A stretch of 39,617 nucleotides of DNA from Clostridiales bacterium CHKCI006 (GCA_900018345.1 FCNA01000074.1:1-39617); one strand, 5' to 3'. Shown: positions 15,861-24,738, numbered from the stretch's first letter. Numbers and translations are program-made. The notes: a model not told the origin generated them from the letters alone.

Positions 15861-16873
15861 TTTGTGATGACCTCAAATGTATAGGATGTTACCGCATCAT
15901 ATACATCGCCTTTCCTTAAAATTGTATCCGGATGTTCCTGTAGATGGATGGCATCGGGTAAATACTGTGTTTCAATACAAACGGCATCCTGATTGGCATA
16001 GATAGCGCCATTTTTTCCCTGCCGATCATTGAGATAATTTGCCGAATAGATCTGCGCCGTCGGTAAACTCGTGCTGACAGTCAGCTGACGCCCGCTCTCA
16101 GGATGATAAAGGACTACCTGATTTTCTTTAGCGGACAATATAAACGGATGATCCAGACCATGCGCAATCTCTAATTGTTCATCTGACTGGTTAAGCACTT
16201 GACCAAGAAGCCGTGCTTCTCTTAGATCAAAGACACTGCCGGTCACGTCGCGTATCTTGCCAGTAGGTAGTCCATCCCCATCGACACAGGCAAACTGGTC
16301 CGCTTTAACCATCAGCCAATGAGAGTGAATGCTTTCCTGATGACCGGATAAGTTGAAATAAGAATGATTGGTGATATTGACTAGCGTATCTTCCGTGGTG
16401 GTCGCCCGATAATGTAAGATTAGCTGATGATCCTTGAGAATATAATCCGCCACTAGATCCAGTCTGCCGGGATACCCTTCTTCTCCATCCTCGCTGACAT
16501 AGTGAAGACGTAAAGTGGTCTCATCAACGATCGTGGCTTCAAAGAACTGATAGCTGAATCCTTTCAGACCACCGTGCAGATGATTAGGACCATTGTTGAC
16601 AGCAAGATGGTAAGTCTTGCCATTGAGCGTAAATGTTCCTTGCCTGATACGGTTGGCAACACGACCTACTAAGGCCCCTAAATAACCATCTTCCTGCTGA
16701 TAAGAAGTCAGCTTGTCATATCCTAAGACCACATCGGCAAATTCGCCATGGCGATCTGGTGCATAGAGGTTCAGGATCGTGCCGCCGTAATTAGAAACAA
16801 CGACCTGCAGCTTATCGTTAGAAAGCTGATAAATATCCATGCCGGACGGATCGTGGCGCACTAATTTAATCAT
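15857..16873 (-). CDS. galM: Aldose 1-epimerase (galactose mutarotase)
   Basis: About 338 residues. GalM motifs are visible: NYGGTILNLYAPDRHG, LGALVGRVANRIRQGTF, NNGPNHLHGGLKGF (conserved His), VNITNHSYFNLSGH (conserved His) and CIETQYLPDAIH (catalytic Glu region). It equilibrates beta- and alpha-galactose for GalK. I place the start at ATG 16873, nine bases after GGAG; a GTG two codons upstream is closer to that site and less likely. The start lies within the galT stop region and the stop overlaps the galK start. Confidence 0.95.
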   Translation of the reverse strand: MIKLVRHDPSGMDIYQLSNDKLQVVVSNYGGTILNLYAPDRHGEFADVVLGYDKLTSYQQEDGYLGALVGRVANRIRQGTFTLNGKTYHLAVNNGPNHLHGGLKGFSYQFFEATIVDETTLRLHYVSEDGEEGYPGRLDLVADYILKDHQLILHYRATTTEDTLVNITNHSYFNLSGHQESIHSHWLMVKADQFACVDGDGLPTGKIRDVTGSVFDLREARLLGQVLNQSDEQLEIAHGLDHPFILSAKENQVVLYHPESGRQLTVSTSLPTAQIYSANYLNDRQGKNGAIYANQDAVCIETQYLPDAIHLQEHPDTILRKGDVYDAVTSYTFEVITK

Positions 16874-18365
16874 TTTCACACACTCCTGTCACAAAAGCCT
16901 CAAAGGCAGCGATGCCTTCCTCGTCCATCTTAAAGACACCGGCATCTTCCAGCACTTCCACAAACTTCATGGTCAACGCTTCGCGCAAATGATGATCGAT
17001 ATTTTCCTCAGTCCAGCCTTTGGTCTTTAATTCCTCATACCATGCCTGATGTTTCGCCATCTCTGGATGATCCTGCATCTGACGACAACCTAAAAGGCAT
17101 TCTTTTAAGATTTGGATCTCATCTTTCAAACGCGCTGGCAGAACGGCCAGTCCCATGACTTCAATCAGTCCGATATTTTCCTTTTTGATGTGATGTAAAT
17201 GGGCATGTGGATGGAAGATCCCATCAGGGTATGCCTCCGTCGTGCGATTGTTGCGTAAAACCAGATCCAGCTGATACATGCCATTTTTCTTACGGGCAAT
17301 CGGCGTGATCGTGTTATGTGGTACCTCCCCGCTATAAGCCAGAATATCCAGCTCCGGATTACTGTATTGCTTCCAGGCTTCAAGTACCTTGCAGGCAAAG
17401 GCAATCGCTTGATAACGGTTGGTCGTATTCACTCTTAGGGTCGTTAATGGCCAATGTAACAGTTCAATGGCAAGATCCGGATAGTCTTTAGGATGAAGTG
17501 TCTTCAAGACTTCCGCTCCCTCGATTGGGAAAGTATAATGTCCACCCTGATAATGGTCATGTGTAAGAATCGAACCGCCGACAATCGGCAGGTCCGCATT
17601 CGACCCTAACATGTAATGTGGAAAAAGATCAACGAATGACAGCAAGTGCTTAAACGTCGCTTCGTTAATGACCATTGGGATATGTTTTTCATTCAGCACG
17701 ATACAGTGCTCATTGTAATAGACATAAGGTGAATATTGTAAATAGTAACGTTCACCATCCAGATCAAGCGGAATAATGCGATGATTCTGACGTGCCGGCT
17801 TATTCAAGTTCCCGCTAAAACCGACATTTTCTTTACATAACAGACATAAAGGATAACTGCTGTTTTTGACAGATTTCGCTTTCGCTATCTCTTTTGGATC
17901 CTTTTCGGGTTTAGATAAGTTGATCGTGATCTCAAAAGTCCCATATCGATAGGCTTGTTTAAAGCGAATATTTTTGTCTGTACGACTCTTACGAATGTAG
18001 TTAGATGCAATTGACAGACGATAAAAATAATCGGTTGCCTTTTGTGGTGACAAGGCATATGCCTGTTTAAAATGGTCCAATACCTCACTAGGCCGTGGCA
18101 TCAGACAGTTCATGATCCTGGTATCAAAAAGATCCTTCATGGTCGTCGTATCTTCCACCAGTCCCTGCGCTGTCGCATAGACAAGCAGGTTGTCCAGGAT
18201 CGGGGTCGCTGTTTCCAGGGTTTCTTCGATGTCTTCCCAGCTGAACTCATCCATTCCCAGTAAATCTAATAATAAGTTGACCGCATAATCCCGATCGGCT
18301 TTGTCGAGCATTCCCTGCTGACAGCCAAAATGGATGAGGCGATTGATCTCGTGATTCATATTCAT
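16866..18365 (-). CDS. galT: UDP-glucose--hexose-1-phosphate uridylyltransferase, class II
   Basis: 499 residues, the length of the long Firmicutes GalT class, which differs from the about 350-residue E. coli type. Motifs include CLLCKENVGFSGNLNKPARQNHRIIPL, HDHYQGGHYTFPIE and HPHAHLHHIKKENIGLIEVMGLAVLPARL. It exchanges UMP between UDP-glucose and galactose-1-phosphate. The start at 18365 (MNMNHE) follows GGACGGAG; the open frame continues 65 codons upstream across the promoter region without support. It is the first gene of galT-galM-galK. Confidence 0.95.
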   Translation of the reverse strand: MNMNHEINRLIHFGCQQGMLDKADRDYAVNLLLDLLGMDEFSWEDIEETLETATPILDNLLVYATAQGLVEDTTTMKDLFDTRIMNCLMPRPSEVLDHFKQAYALSPQKATDYFYRLSIASNYIRKSRTDKNIRFKQAYRYGTFEITINLSKPEKDPKEIAKAKSVKNSSYPLCLLCKENVGFSGNLNKPARQNHRIIPLDLDGERYYLQYSPYVYYNEHCIVLNEKHIPMVINEATFKHLLSFVDLFPHYMLGSNADLPIVGGSILTHDHYQGGHYTFPIEGAEVLKTLHPKDYPDLAIELLHWPLTTLRVNTTNRYQAIAFACKVLEAWKQYSNPELDILAYSGEVPHNTITPIARKKNGMYQLDLVLRNNRTTEAYPDGIFHPHAHLHHIKKENIGLIEVMGLAVLPARLKDEIQILKECLLGCRQMQDHPEMAKHQAWYEELKTKGWTEENIDHHLREALTMKFVEVLEDAGVFKMDEEGIAAFEAFVTGVCEND

Positions 18366-18390
18366 TGTTTCTCCGTCCCTTCTTTTCCTT

Positions 18391-18419
18391 ATTTTATCAT
18401 TTTCACTACTTAATTGAAA
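18391..18419 (-). promoter_or_regulatory. Candidate promoter of the galTMK operon
   Basis: Minus strand TTTCAA (18414-18419), a 17-bp spacer and TAAAAT (18391-18396), about 25 bases ahead of galT. Both boxes are imperfect, so activation or repression is plausible. Confidence 0.45.
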
Positions 18420-18435
18420 CCCTTTCCTTCCCACC

Positions 18436-18463
18436 TTGACATTTTTATAAATAATTCTATAAT
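18436..18463 (+). promoter_or_regulatory. Promoter of the acetyltransferase pair
   Basis: Perfect TTGACA (18436-18441), a 16-bp spacer and perfect TATAAT (18458-18463), 34 bases ahead of the first GNAT gene; back-to-back with the gal operon. Confidence 0.85.
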
Positions 18464-18496
18464 GAGTGTAAATATACAAAGAGAGGAGCGAAGAAA

Positions 18497-19054
18497 ATGC
18501 GCGATTTAGGAACAGAAACAATTGAAACCAAACGTTTGATCTTGCGCCAATTCCAGGCAAATGATGCCGCGGACATGTACTATCATTACTGCAGCGACCC
18601 AGAAGTCACCCGTTTTATGACCTGGCCTGCACACCGGAATCTGGAGATAACCAACCGCGTCCTGAGCTCCTGGTTAGATCAGTATGATGAAAAGACCTAT
18701 ATGTGGGCAATCGTATCTAAAGATATTCATGAGGTCATCGGCACCATCAGTGTCACACAGATGGATACAAAAGCAGAAAGCTGCGAGATCGCTTATGCCA
18801 TTGGTCAAAACTATTGGAATCAGGGTTATACTACTGAAGCCCTCAAAGCAGTCATGGCCTTCTTATTTGAACAGGTAGGTGTCAATCGGATTTGGGCCTG
18901 TCATGATACACGTAATCCGGCCAGTGGTGCCGTCATGAAAAAATGCGGCATGGTCTATGAAGGGCGCTTACGTCAAGCCATCAAGCTCAATGCCGGCATC
19001 GGCGATCTGGATACGTATGGGATCTTAAAATCAGAATGGACAAAGGAGGCTTAA
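18497..19054 (+). CDS. GNAT acetyltransferase, RimJ/RimL type (copy 1)
   Basis: 185 residues with the RimJ/RimL-type opening IETKRLILRQFQANDAADMYYHY, a central strand pair (HEVIGTISVTQ, CEIAYAIGQNYWNQGYTTEALKAVM) where the NQGYTTEA turn corresponds to the acetyl-CoA motif, and the tail NRIWACHDTRNPASGAVMKKCGMVYEG. It N-acetylates an unknown substrate, perhaps a protein N-terminus or small amine. It is followed after 3 bases by a homologue of identical length. A GGAG site precedes the ATG. Confidence 0.9.
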   Translation: MRDLGTETIETKRLILRQFQANDAADMYYHYCSDPEVTRFMTWPAHRNLEITNRVLSSWLDQYDEKTYMWAIVSKDIHEVIGTISVTQMDTKAESCEIAYAIGQNYWNQGYTTEALKAVMAFLFEQVGVNRIWACHDTRNPASGAVMKKCGMVYEGRLRQAIKLNAGIGDLDTYGILKSEWTKEA

Positions 19055-19057
19055 TAT

Positions 19058-19615
19058 ATGCAAGATTTTATCGTTCAGACCTTAGAAACCGAGCGTTTGA
19101 TCTTAAGGCCGCTTCAATCCAGTGACGCCCCTTGCATCTACAAACACTTTGCCAATGATGCGAAGGTCACTCAACATCTGACCTGGCAGCCTCATGCCAA
19201 TGTCCAGGAAACACAGCAAACGATTCAAAAATGGATCGACAATCAGACCAACACTTTCGCTATTGAATTAAAGTCCACGCATGAAGTCATTGGTACGATT
19301 AACACCGCTCATTTGGATGAGCGTACCAAGTCCTGTGAGATCGGCTATGTGATCGGACGCCAGTACTGGAATCAGGGGTATATGACCGAAGCGTTTAGCC
19401 GCCTATTGGATTATCTCTTCGATGAAGTCGGACTCAACCGCGTGCGAGCAGATTGTGATGCACGCAACAAGGCTTCTAGTGCGGTCATGAAAAAATGCGG
19501 TCTGCGTTTAGAAGCCTGCAAAAGACAGGATGTCTGGACCAATGCCGGTATCGGTGATCGTGAAATTTATGCCATCTTAAAGATGGATCGCCATCCGCAT
19601 CACTTCTATTCATGA
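19058..19615 (+). CDS. GNAT acetyltransferase, RimJ/RimL type (copy 2)
   Basis: 185 residues, clearly homologous end to end with the preceding gene (TLETERLILRPLQSSDA, HEVIGTINTAHLDERTKSCEIGYVIGRQYWNQGYMTEAFSRLLDYLF, ARNKASSAVMKKCGLRLEA). This is an old tandem duplication: positions align without gaps but many residues differ, so the two may have different substrates. A strong AAAGGAGG site lies in the 3' end of copy 1, and both are presumably co-transcribed. Confidence 0.9.
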   Translation: MQDFIVQTLETERLILRPLQSSDAPCIYKHFANDAKVTQHLTWQPHANVQETQQTIQKWIDNQTNTFAIELKSTHEVIGTINTAHLDERTKSCEIGYVIGRQYWNQGYMTEAFSRLLDYLFDEVGLNRVRADCDARNKASSAVMKKCGLRLEACKRQDVWTNAGIGDREIYAILKMDRHPHHFYS

Positions 19616-19633
19616 GATCCTTAGTGATCATCC

Positions 19634-19660
19634 CCATCTGACTCTGTCAGGTGGTTTTTT
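19634..19660 (+). terminator. Intrinsic terminator after the GNAT pair
   Basis: A 9-bp stem CCATCTGAC/GTCAGGTGG (19634-19642 with 19646-19654, one G-U) with a 3-base loop and six T residues. Confidence 0.9.
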
Positions 19661-19827
19661 GGGGTCGGCAATTGCCTTTAGATGCAAGGACTTTGCAATG
19701 GACTATGTGCATTCAGGCGAAACGGCTTGTTGTGTCTATCCATCTCATGTTATCCTTTATTGCGAAAATGCAGCTGGTGTGCCCTTCCTATTTCCGTTAT
19801 AATGTTAGTCAGAAGGAGGCATCGATC

Positions 19828-20274
19828 ATGACTTTAGGAAAAAGTTTATATGAGGCACGCAAAAAAAGCGGCCTTTCACAAGAACAGGTCGCTGAGCAAC
19901 TAGGAATCAGTCGTCAGACAGTTTCAAAATGGGAATTGGATGAGAGTCTGCCAGATATTCGTCAGGCCAAACTTCTGGCGACGCTCTATCATATGCGTTT
20001 GGACGATTTGATTGCATTTGACTTAGAAGTCACTGAAATTGAAGAAGCGATTGCCAAAGTGAGTGAAGAAACCCAAAAGAAAGTCGATTGGACCAAGGTA
20101 TGGAGCCAAAAATATCCTATCCTTGCGACCTATCCAAACGAGGTAAAGATTGAAGATTATCGGCCTACGCTCAAAGCCCTGCTGCAAAAGCTCAAAAAGG
20201 ACTATGGTTATCAGGACGAAGATGCTTTTCTCGTTCTTAAAGATATTCTCGCTCAAATTTGGACGCATCCTTAA
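19828..20274 (+). CDS. XRE-family transcriptional regulator
   Basis: 148 residues from the ATG at 19828, which follows AGAAGGAGG; the open frame extends 59 codons upstream over the terminator and promoter (TATAAT at 19798-19803) and is rejected there. Residues 5-60 are a Cro/CI helix-turn-helix (LYEARKKSGLSQEQVAEQLGISRQTVSKWELDESLPDIRQAKLLATLYHMRLDDLI). The C-terminal 85 residues are soluble and unassigned. It is monocistronic with a terminator behind it. Targets unknown. Confidence 0.9.
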   Translation: MTLGKSLYEARKKSGLSQEQVAEQLGISRQTVSKWELDESLPDIRQAKLLATLYHMRLDDLIAFDLEVTEIEEAIAKVSEETQKKVDWTKVWSQKYPILATYPNEVKIEDYRPTLKALLQKLKKDYGYQDEDAFLVLKDILAQIWTHP

Positions 20275-20320
20275 ACACGTGTGGTCATGTGATAAACAAA
20301 CACATGCCCGCGTGTTTTTT
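20273..20320 (+). terminator. Intrinsic terminator after the XRE gene
   Basis: A long interrupted stem: AACACG pairs with CGTGTT and CATGTG with CACATG, followed by TTTTTT. It overlaps the stop codon. Confidence 0.75.
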
Positions 20321-20351
20321 ACATAGGCAGGTAGGCGTTTCTATCGATCAA

Positions 20352-21158
20352 CTAGTCTAAATGAAATAATGTACGCAAATATAAGGCCACCCCGCTATGA
20401 TTATTGTCCTCTTTGGTCAGATCATCCGCGGCTGCTTTCGCTACCGGATTTCCATTGGCGACACAGACACCCAGACCGGCCTCCTGAAGCATATCAATAT
20501 CATTGCCCTCATTACCAAAAGCAACCACTTCGTTCATGGTACAGCCATAGCGCTCCGCAATCAATTTGATCGCATTCGCCTTGGAAACACGGGCATCCGA
20601 GAATTCAATGAAGTCCACCCCTGAATAAACGCCCCTAAACAAAGGCTGATCTAAATGTTCCAGAATATCATGTGTTTTCGCTACATCTTCTTTGCGAAAA
20701 TGAAGCGCAATCTTCGGCTGCGGCTGCTCCATCAGTTTCTTCATGTCTGCATAGCGATAAGCGACTTGATTGATTCTTTGTAATTCTTTTGCCTTCTCAT
20801 CGTTTTCGTTAGCATAGACATGTTCAAGATCATAAATATAATACTTAGGCTGCAACGGATCAAAGATTTCCTGAATCTGGCGCATCGCTGCGGGTGTCAA
20901 AAAATAAACATCTTCACGTTTTCCCTGATCCCAGATCATCGCCCCATTGATACCAATCACGACATCGGCTAATTCATCCAGTTGCCATTGCGTCCAGTTT
21001 TTTTCGATGCCGGCTTGTGGACGTCCGGTGGCGACACAGAAATAAATGCCCTGATTTCTCAATTCACGGGCTGTTTTGAACGTCAGTTCGGATATATGTT
21101 TATCATCATCTAATAAAGTCCCATCCAGGTCACAAAATATCATACGATATGGCTTCAT
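20352..21158 (-). CDS. Cof-type HAD-IIB phosphatase
   Basis: 268 residues from the ATG at 21158, preceded by GGGAGGGA. HAD motif I FCDLDGTLLDDD (8-19), motif II VATGRPQAGI, the cap domain in the middle, motif III-type Lys in KANAIKLIAERYG, and motif IV VVAFGNEGNDIDMLQEAGLGVCVANG are all present. Family members dephosphorylate sugar phosphates, FMN or related metabolites; the substrate is not predictable. It lies about 90 bases downstream of the Crp/Fnr-type gene on the same strand, with no clear terminator between them. Confidence 0.92.
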   Translation of the reverse strand: MKPYRMIFCDLDGTLLDDDKHISELTFKTARELRNQGIYFCVATGRPQAGIEKNWTQWQLDELADVVIGINGAMIWDQGKREDVYFLTPAAMRQIQEIFDPLQPKYYIYDLEHVYANENDEKAKELQRINQVAYRYADMKKLMEQPQPKIALHFRKEDVAKTHDILEHLDQPLFRGVYSGVDFIEFSDARVSKANAIKLIAERYGCTMNEVVAFGNEGNDIDMLQEAGLGVCVANGNPVAKAAADDLTKEDNNHSGVALYLRTLFHLD

Positions 21159-21248
21159 CGTATCCCTCCCTACTAGGCACATTATACAGGACAAACGAAC
21201 CAAGGTACAGAAAAAACGTTGTCCCCTTGCTTTTCATTGACTAGTGCC

Positions 21249-21920
21249 TTACGCGCATTCATTTCTTTCTTCCAGCGCTTCTAACAGACCATCCAGCGAA
21301 CAGATGACCACACTATTGCGATGTAATTCAATCACGCCTGATGCTTTTAATTCAGCTAAGATACGCGCCACCTGAATACGGGAGGCATTGATGGCACTGG
21401 CAATACGCTGCTGCGAGAAAGGAATCTTCATCGACTCATTATTATGCGCATATAGAAGCAAAAAATGCAATAAACGCGTTTTCACATCCCGAATGCTTTG
21501 CTCGATGGCATCATAGCACATTAAGCGCAGCACTTTAGACAAATAGGAAAGCAACAGTGCATAATGTTCCGGATGCTCTTTAAGAACAGTCAGTAGATCA
21601 TTCATCGTCACACAGATACCTGTTACCTTTGTATTGGCAATCGTTGTGATGATCGCCGGTTCATTGACCAGATTATCCAGATTAAATAATGTATTGCGCT
21701 GATGGATCCCTATCAGTCGCACGTAGCCTTGCTCATTGAGCGTATAGACATCGACTTGACCATCTAAAATAAAGTACAGGTAATCACTCGTTGTACCTGC
21801 TCTATTAAAACAATGACCCTTAGGATACTCCTGAATCAAAAAGCGGTCACAAAGAACCTTACGCAAGCTAAGCAAATCATCTTTTAATACAAATCGTATA
21901 GCTAAATCATCAATTTCCAT
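21249..21920 (-). CDS. Crp/Fnr-family transcriptional regulator
   Basis: 223 residues from the ATG at 21920. The frame continues 15 codons upstream, but that part contains the -10 box of its own promoter. The N-terminal half is a cyclic-nucleotide-binding beta-roll (GTTSDYLYFILDGQVDVYTLNEQGYVRLIGIHQRNTLFNLDNLV). The C-terminal winged helix reads KIPFSQQRIASAINASRIQVARILAELKASGVIELHRNSVVI. I see no N-terminal Cys cluster for an Fe-S sensor. It is divergent from the Old Yellow Enzyme-type gene across a perfect dyad, so it probably controls that gene and itself. Confidence 0.9.
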   Translation of the reverse strand: MEIDDLAIRFVLKDDLLSLRKVLCDRFLIQEYPKGHCFNRAGTTSDYLYFILDGQVDVYTLNEQGYVRLIGIHQRNTLFNLDNLVNEPAIITTIANTKVTGICVTMNDLLTVLKEHPEHYALLLSYLSKVLRLMCYDAIEQSIRDVKTRLLHFLLLYAHNNESMKIPFSQQRIASAINASRIQVARILAELKASGVIELHRNSVVICSLDGLLEALEERNECA

Positions 21921-21938
21921 TTTTATCACCACGACTCT

Positions 21939-22000
21939 ATTATAAAACTTTCTCTTCTGTATCACAAGATACAGAAGGACTCTTGTGAATTTTTTATAAT
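21939..22000. promoter_or_regulatory. Divergent promoters sharing a perfect 24-bp palindrome
   Basis: The palindrome CTTCTGTATC-acaa-GATACAGAAG (21954-21977) has 10-bp perfect arms. On the minus strand -35 TTGTGA (21962-21967), 17 bp, TATAAT (21939-21944) drives the Crp/Fnr gene. On the plus strand -35 CAGAAG (21972-21977), 17 bp, TATAAT (21995-22000) drives the reductase. Both -35 boxes lie in the palindrome and both -10 boxes sit in the same string TATAATAGAGT. This is almost surely the operator of the neighbouring regulator. Confidence 0.85.
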
Positions 22001-22029
22001 AGAGTTAGAGAAAAAAGGAGGAAAATTTT

Positions 22030-23964
22030 ATGTCAAAACTATTTCCACATGTCTTTACCCCAGGTAAGATTGGGACACTTACGCTTAAGAACCGTATCAT
22101 GAAAGCTCCTCAGTCATCCGGTATGAGCAACATGGACGGAACAGTCTCCGAAAGGCTTGTGCGTTATTATCGCAAACAGGCTGCCGGTGGCGCCGGGATG
22201 ATCATTGTCGAGTATGCTTATGTCGATGATCTGGGGGCAAAATCAGCTCACTGCCATTTAGGTATCTCCAGTAATGAACATATTTCTGGATTATCCTGGC
22301 TCGCAGAAAACATCAAAGAACAAGGTGCCGTTCCAGGCATTCAAATTGAACACTGTGGCCGGCAAAAGTTCCTTGGTACACAACCAATCTTCGCACCTTC
22401 AGCGATTCCTTGGCCAAGACTCTGGGATCAGTATGGTGTCCAGGCCGTGCCTCAGGTTTTAACGATTGAACAGATTCAAGATATCGTACACGCTTTTGGT
22501 GATGCCGCTTTACGTGCTAAAATTGCGGGATTTGAGCTCGTTGAGATTCACGGTGCCCATGGCTATCTATTGACAAACTTCTTCTCTCCAACAACCAACC
22601 ATCGCACCGATCTTTACGGTGGCAGTCTGGAAAACAGAATGCGTATCTATGTTGAGATCGTGCGTGATGTCCGTAAAAAAGTCGGTCCTGACTTCCCAGT
22701 GACGATCCGTTTAAGCGGTACAGATTATGAGCCGGATGGTTTCCCAATCGAAGATACCATTGCACTGGCCAAAGTCCTGGAAAAAGAAGGCATCGATGCT
22801 TTCCATATTTCCGGTGGTGACCATCATACCATGATCCATCAGGTAACCCCTATGGCCATCGAGCCTTGTCATAATGTGTGGGCTGCCGAAGCCATCAAGA
22901 AAGTGGTCAACGTACCGGTTATCGCTTCTGGTTCGATTACCTTACCTGAATACGCTGAAGAGATCATTGCCAGTGGCAAAGGTGACTTCGTTGGTTTAGG
23001 TCGTCCATTATGGGCTGATCCAGAATGGCCAAATAAAGCCATGCATGATCATCCAGAAGATATTCGCCCATGTATCCGCTGCAACGAAGGCTGTCTGGAA
23101 AGAACCTTCTTCAATTACAAGGCGATTACCTGTGCGCTGAATCCAACCATCAGTCGTGAAGGTGAACTGGATATTGAACCAGCTAAAACCCCTCGTAAAG
23201 TCGCTATCGTCGGTGGTGGTCCTGCAGGCATGGAAGCAGCGAGAGTCGCTAAACTGCGTGGCCATGAGGTGACCCTGTTTGAGAAAAAAGCCCTCGGCGG
23301 TCTCTTACATGAAGCTTCAGCGCCTGAATTTAAAGCAGATATTCGCCCATTAATGAAATACCAAATCACTCAAATCGAAAAACTGGGCATTCCAGTTGTC
23401 CAAAAAGAGGCTACCCCTGAAGATCTGAAAGACTTTGATGCTGTGATTGTCGCAACCGGAAGCCGCCCTATGATGCCTAAAGTTCCTGGTATGGATGGCA
23501 AAAATGTTTGTGATGCTTTAGACGTGCTCAATGAAGAAGTTCAGCCAACTGGACGCATTGCCGTCATCGGTGGTGGCTTAGTGGGTACCGAAACAGCTTT
23601 ATACCTTGCCAAGGAACCTAATCAGGTCGTGCTGGTAGAAATGCTCCCTCAGATCATGAATGGTGTAGCTGCCACAGACCAGATGGCTTACGCTGAAAAG
23701 ATGGCCGGTATGCCTATCGATGTACACACCAACACACGGCTACTAGAAATCAATGATCATCAGATCACTGTACAAAAAGGTAAGTGCACTTCAACGATTG
23801 ATGTTGATACGGTTGTTATTGCGACGGGCTTAGCTTCAGAACAGTGCTTATACGACCAGTTAATGGAAGCTGGCAAAGAAGCTTATCTAGTTGGCGATGC
23901 CGTGAAACCTGGTAAGATCTTCGATGCCTTCCATACGGCTTATCGTTTAGCTCTTAAAATTTAA
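22030..23964 (+). CDS. Old Yellow Enzyme-type NADH:flavin oxidoreductase / 2,4-dienoyl-CoA reductase family
   Basis: 644 residues, the length of the FadH/enoate-reductase/BaiCD group. Residues 1-340 form the FMN TIM barrel (KAPQSSGMS, EIHGAHGYLLTNFFSPTTNHRTDLYGGSLENR, GDFVGLGRPLWADPEWP). Cys 348, 351, 355 and 368 bind a 4Fe-4S cluster (CIRCNEGC...C). Residues 390-640 are the pyridine-nucleotide part with two GxGxxG-type motifs (IVGGGPAGMEAA; VIGGGLVGTETA). It reduces an activated C=C bond with NAD(P)H; candidates are enoates, dienoyl-CoA or steroid/bile-acid enones. The substrate cannot be assigned. A strong AAAGGAGG precedes the ATG. Regulated by the divergent Crp/Fnr gene. Confidence 0.9.
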   Translation: MSKLFPHVFTPGKIGTLTLKNRIMKAPQSSGMSNMDGTVSERLVRYYRKQAAGGAGMIIVEYAYVDDLGAKSAHCHLGISSNEHISGLSWLAENIKEQGAVPGIQIEHCGRQKFLGTQPIFAPSAIPWPRLWDQYGVQAVPQVLTIEQIQDIVHAFGDAALRAKIAGFELVEIHGAHGYLLTNFFSPTTNHRTDLYGGSLENRMRIYVEIVRDVRKKVGPDFPVTIRLSGTDYEPDGFPIEDTIALAKVLEKEGIDAFHISGGDHHTMIHQVTPMAIEPCHNVWAAEAIKKVVNVPVIASGSITLPEYAEEIIASGKGDFVGLGRPLWADPEWPNKAMHDHPEDIRPCIRCNEGCLERTFFNYKAITCALNPTISREGELDIEPAKTPRKVAIVGGGPAGMEAARVAKLRGHEVTLFEKKALGGLLHEASAPEFKADIRPLMKYQITQIEKLGIPVVQKEATPEDLKDFDAVIVATGSRPMMPKVPGMDGKNVCDALDVLNEEVQPTGRIAVIGGGLVGTETALYLAKEPNQVVLVEMLPQIMNGVAATDQMAYAEKMAGMPIDVHTNTRLLEINDHQITVQKGKCTSTIDVDTVVIATGLASEQCLYDQLMEAGKEAYLVGDAVKPGKIFDAFHTAYRLALKI

Positions 23965-23970
23965 TTCGTA

Positions 23971-23997
23971 AAGATCAGCTCCGGCTGGTCTTTTTTT
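23971..23997 (+). terminator. Intrinsic terminator after the reductase gene
   Basis: Stem AAGATCAGC/GCTGGTCTT (23971-23979 with 23984-23992, one G-U) with a 4-base loop, running into a seven-base T run. It overlaps the end of the convergent C39-like gene. Confidence 0.8.
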
Positions 23998-24664
23998 GAT
24001 CTTCGATCGCAACCGCCTGACAGCCCAGTTCTTCATAGCGGCGCTGTACCAGCGCTTTGGGATACTTTTCCAGCTGTCCTGTCATCGGATCATTCAGATA
24101 ATAATACGTGGCATCATAGCCTGTTAAGACCACACAGTGTTCCCCGGCAATCCAAGTAAAGGTTTCGCCGTTTTTTAACTGCCAGCGATTCCCTTCCTGG
24201 GATGCCTTCATTTCCATGGTCACCCAGATCAAAACAGGTTTATCCTTACAAATATACGTATCGCAAAGTGTCTCTAAGTCAGTGACACTGACTAACTGCG
24301 CACGACACAAACGGGAATGATCCTGAATCATTTGTGCGATGACCGGTGCATAACAACCATAACTATTCGACTCAAACGGATTACCTACAAAGACCTGATG
24401 CGGATCCGGACCATATAAAGTCCCATTTTTCATATAAGGACATTGGCATTCCAGCCAGTTGGCAGCCACTTCAGTAGGCTGTACGTCTTCACCGTAATAT
24501 TGTAAAACCATGGTAGCTGCGGTCACTTCACAACCTGTGGGCAATTCTGGATACTGAGAAAGCAAGGGAACATCTAACTGATATTCCTCAGGTACCATCT
24601 GAATCGGCGAACAGCCTGCCAATAAATAGCAAACCAGCCATAAAACGGTCACTATGGTTTTCAT
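23975..24664 (-). CDS. C39-like (peptidase_C39_2) putative lipoprotein (copy 1)
   Basis: 229 residues from the ATG at 24664, behind GGAGGTGG. The signal peptide ends in a lipobox LLAGC, so Cys18 is probably lipidated and the protein membrane-anchored outside the cell. The papain-like C39 fold is suggested by PTGCEVTAATMVLQYYG (nucleophile C45), AGEHCVVLTGYD (H176) and YYYLNDP (N191-D192). Such proteins are typically secreted cysteine peptidases or inactive relatives with unknown targets. The following gene upstream is a homologue. Confidence 0.85.
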   Translation of the reverse strand: MKTIVTVLWLVCYLLAGCSPIQMVPEEYQLDVPLLSQYPELPTGCEVTAATMVLQYYGEDVQPTEVAANWLECQCPYMKNGTLYGPDPHQVFVGNPFESNSYGCYAPVIAQMIQDHSRLCRAQLVSVTDLETLCDTYICKDKPVLIWVTMEMKASQEGNRWQLKNGETFTWIAGEHCVVLTGYDATYYYLNDPMTGQLEKYPKALVQRRYEELGCQAVAIEDQKKTSRS

Positions 24665-24738
24665 ATCTAACCACCTCCGCAATGATTCTAACAGAGGCAT
24701 GTATCCTGATTGTCGGAAAGTTGTATCGTTTCTGTATC

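Noticed and set aside
18366-18560. 65-codon upstream extension of galT
   Set aside because: It crosses the galT promoter and the divergent GNAT promoter, and the family N-terminus begins at MNMNHE.
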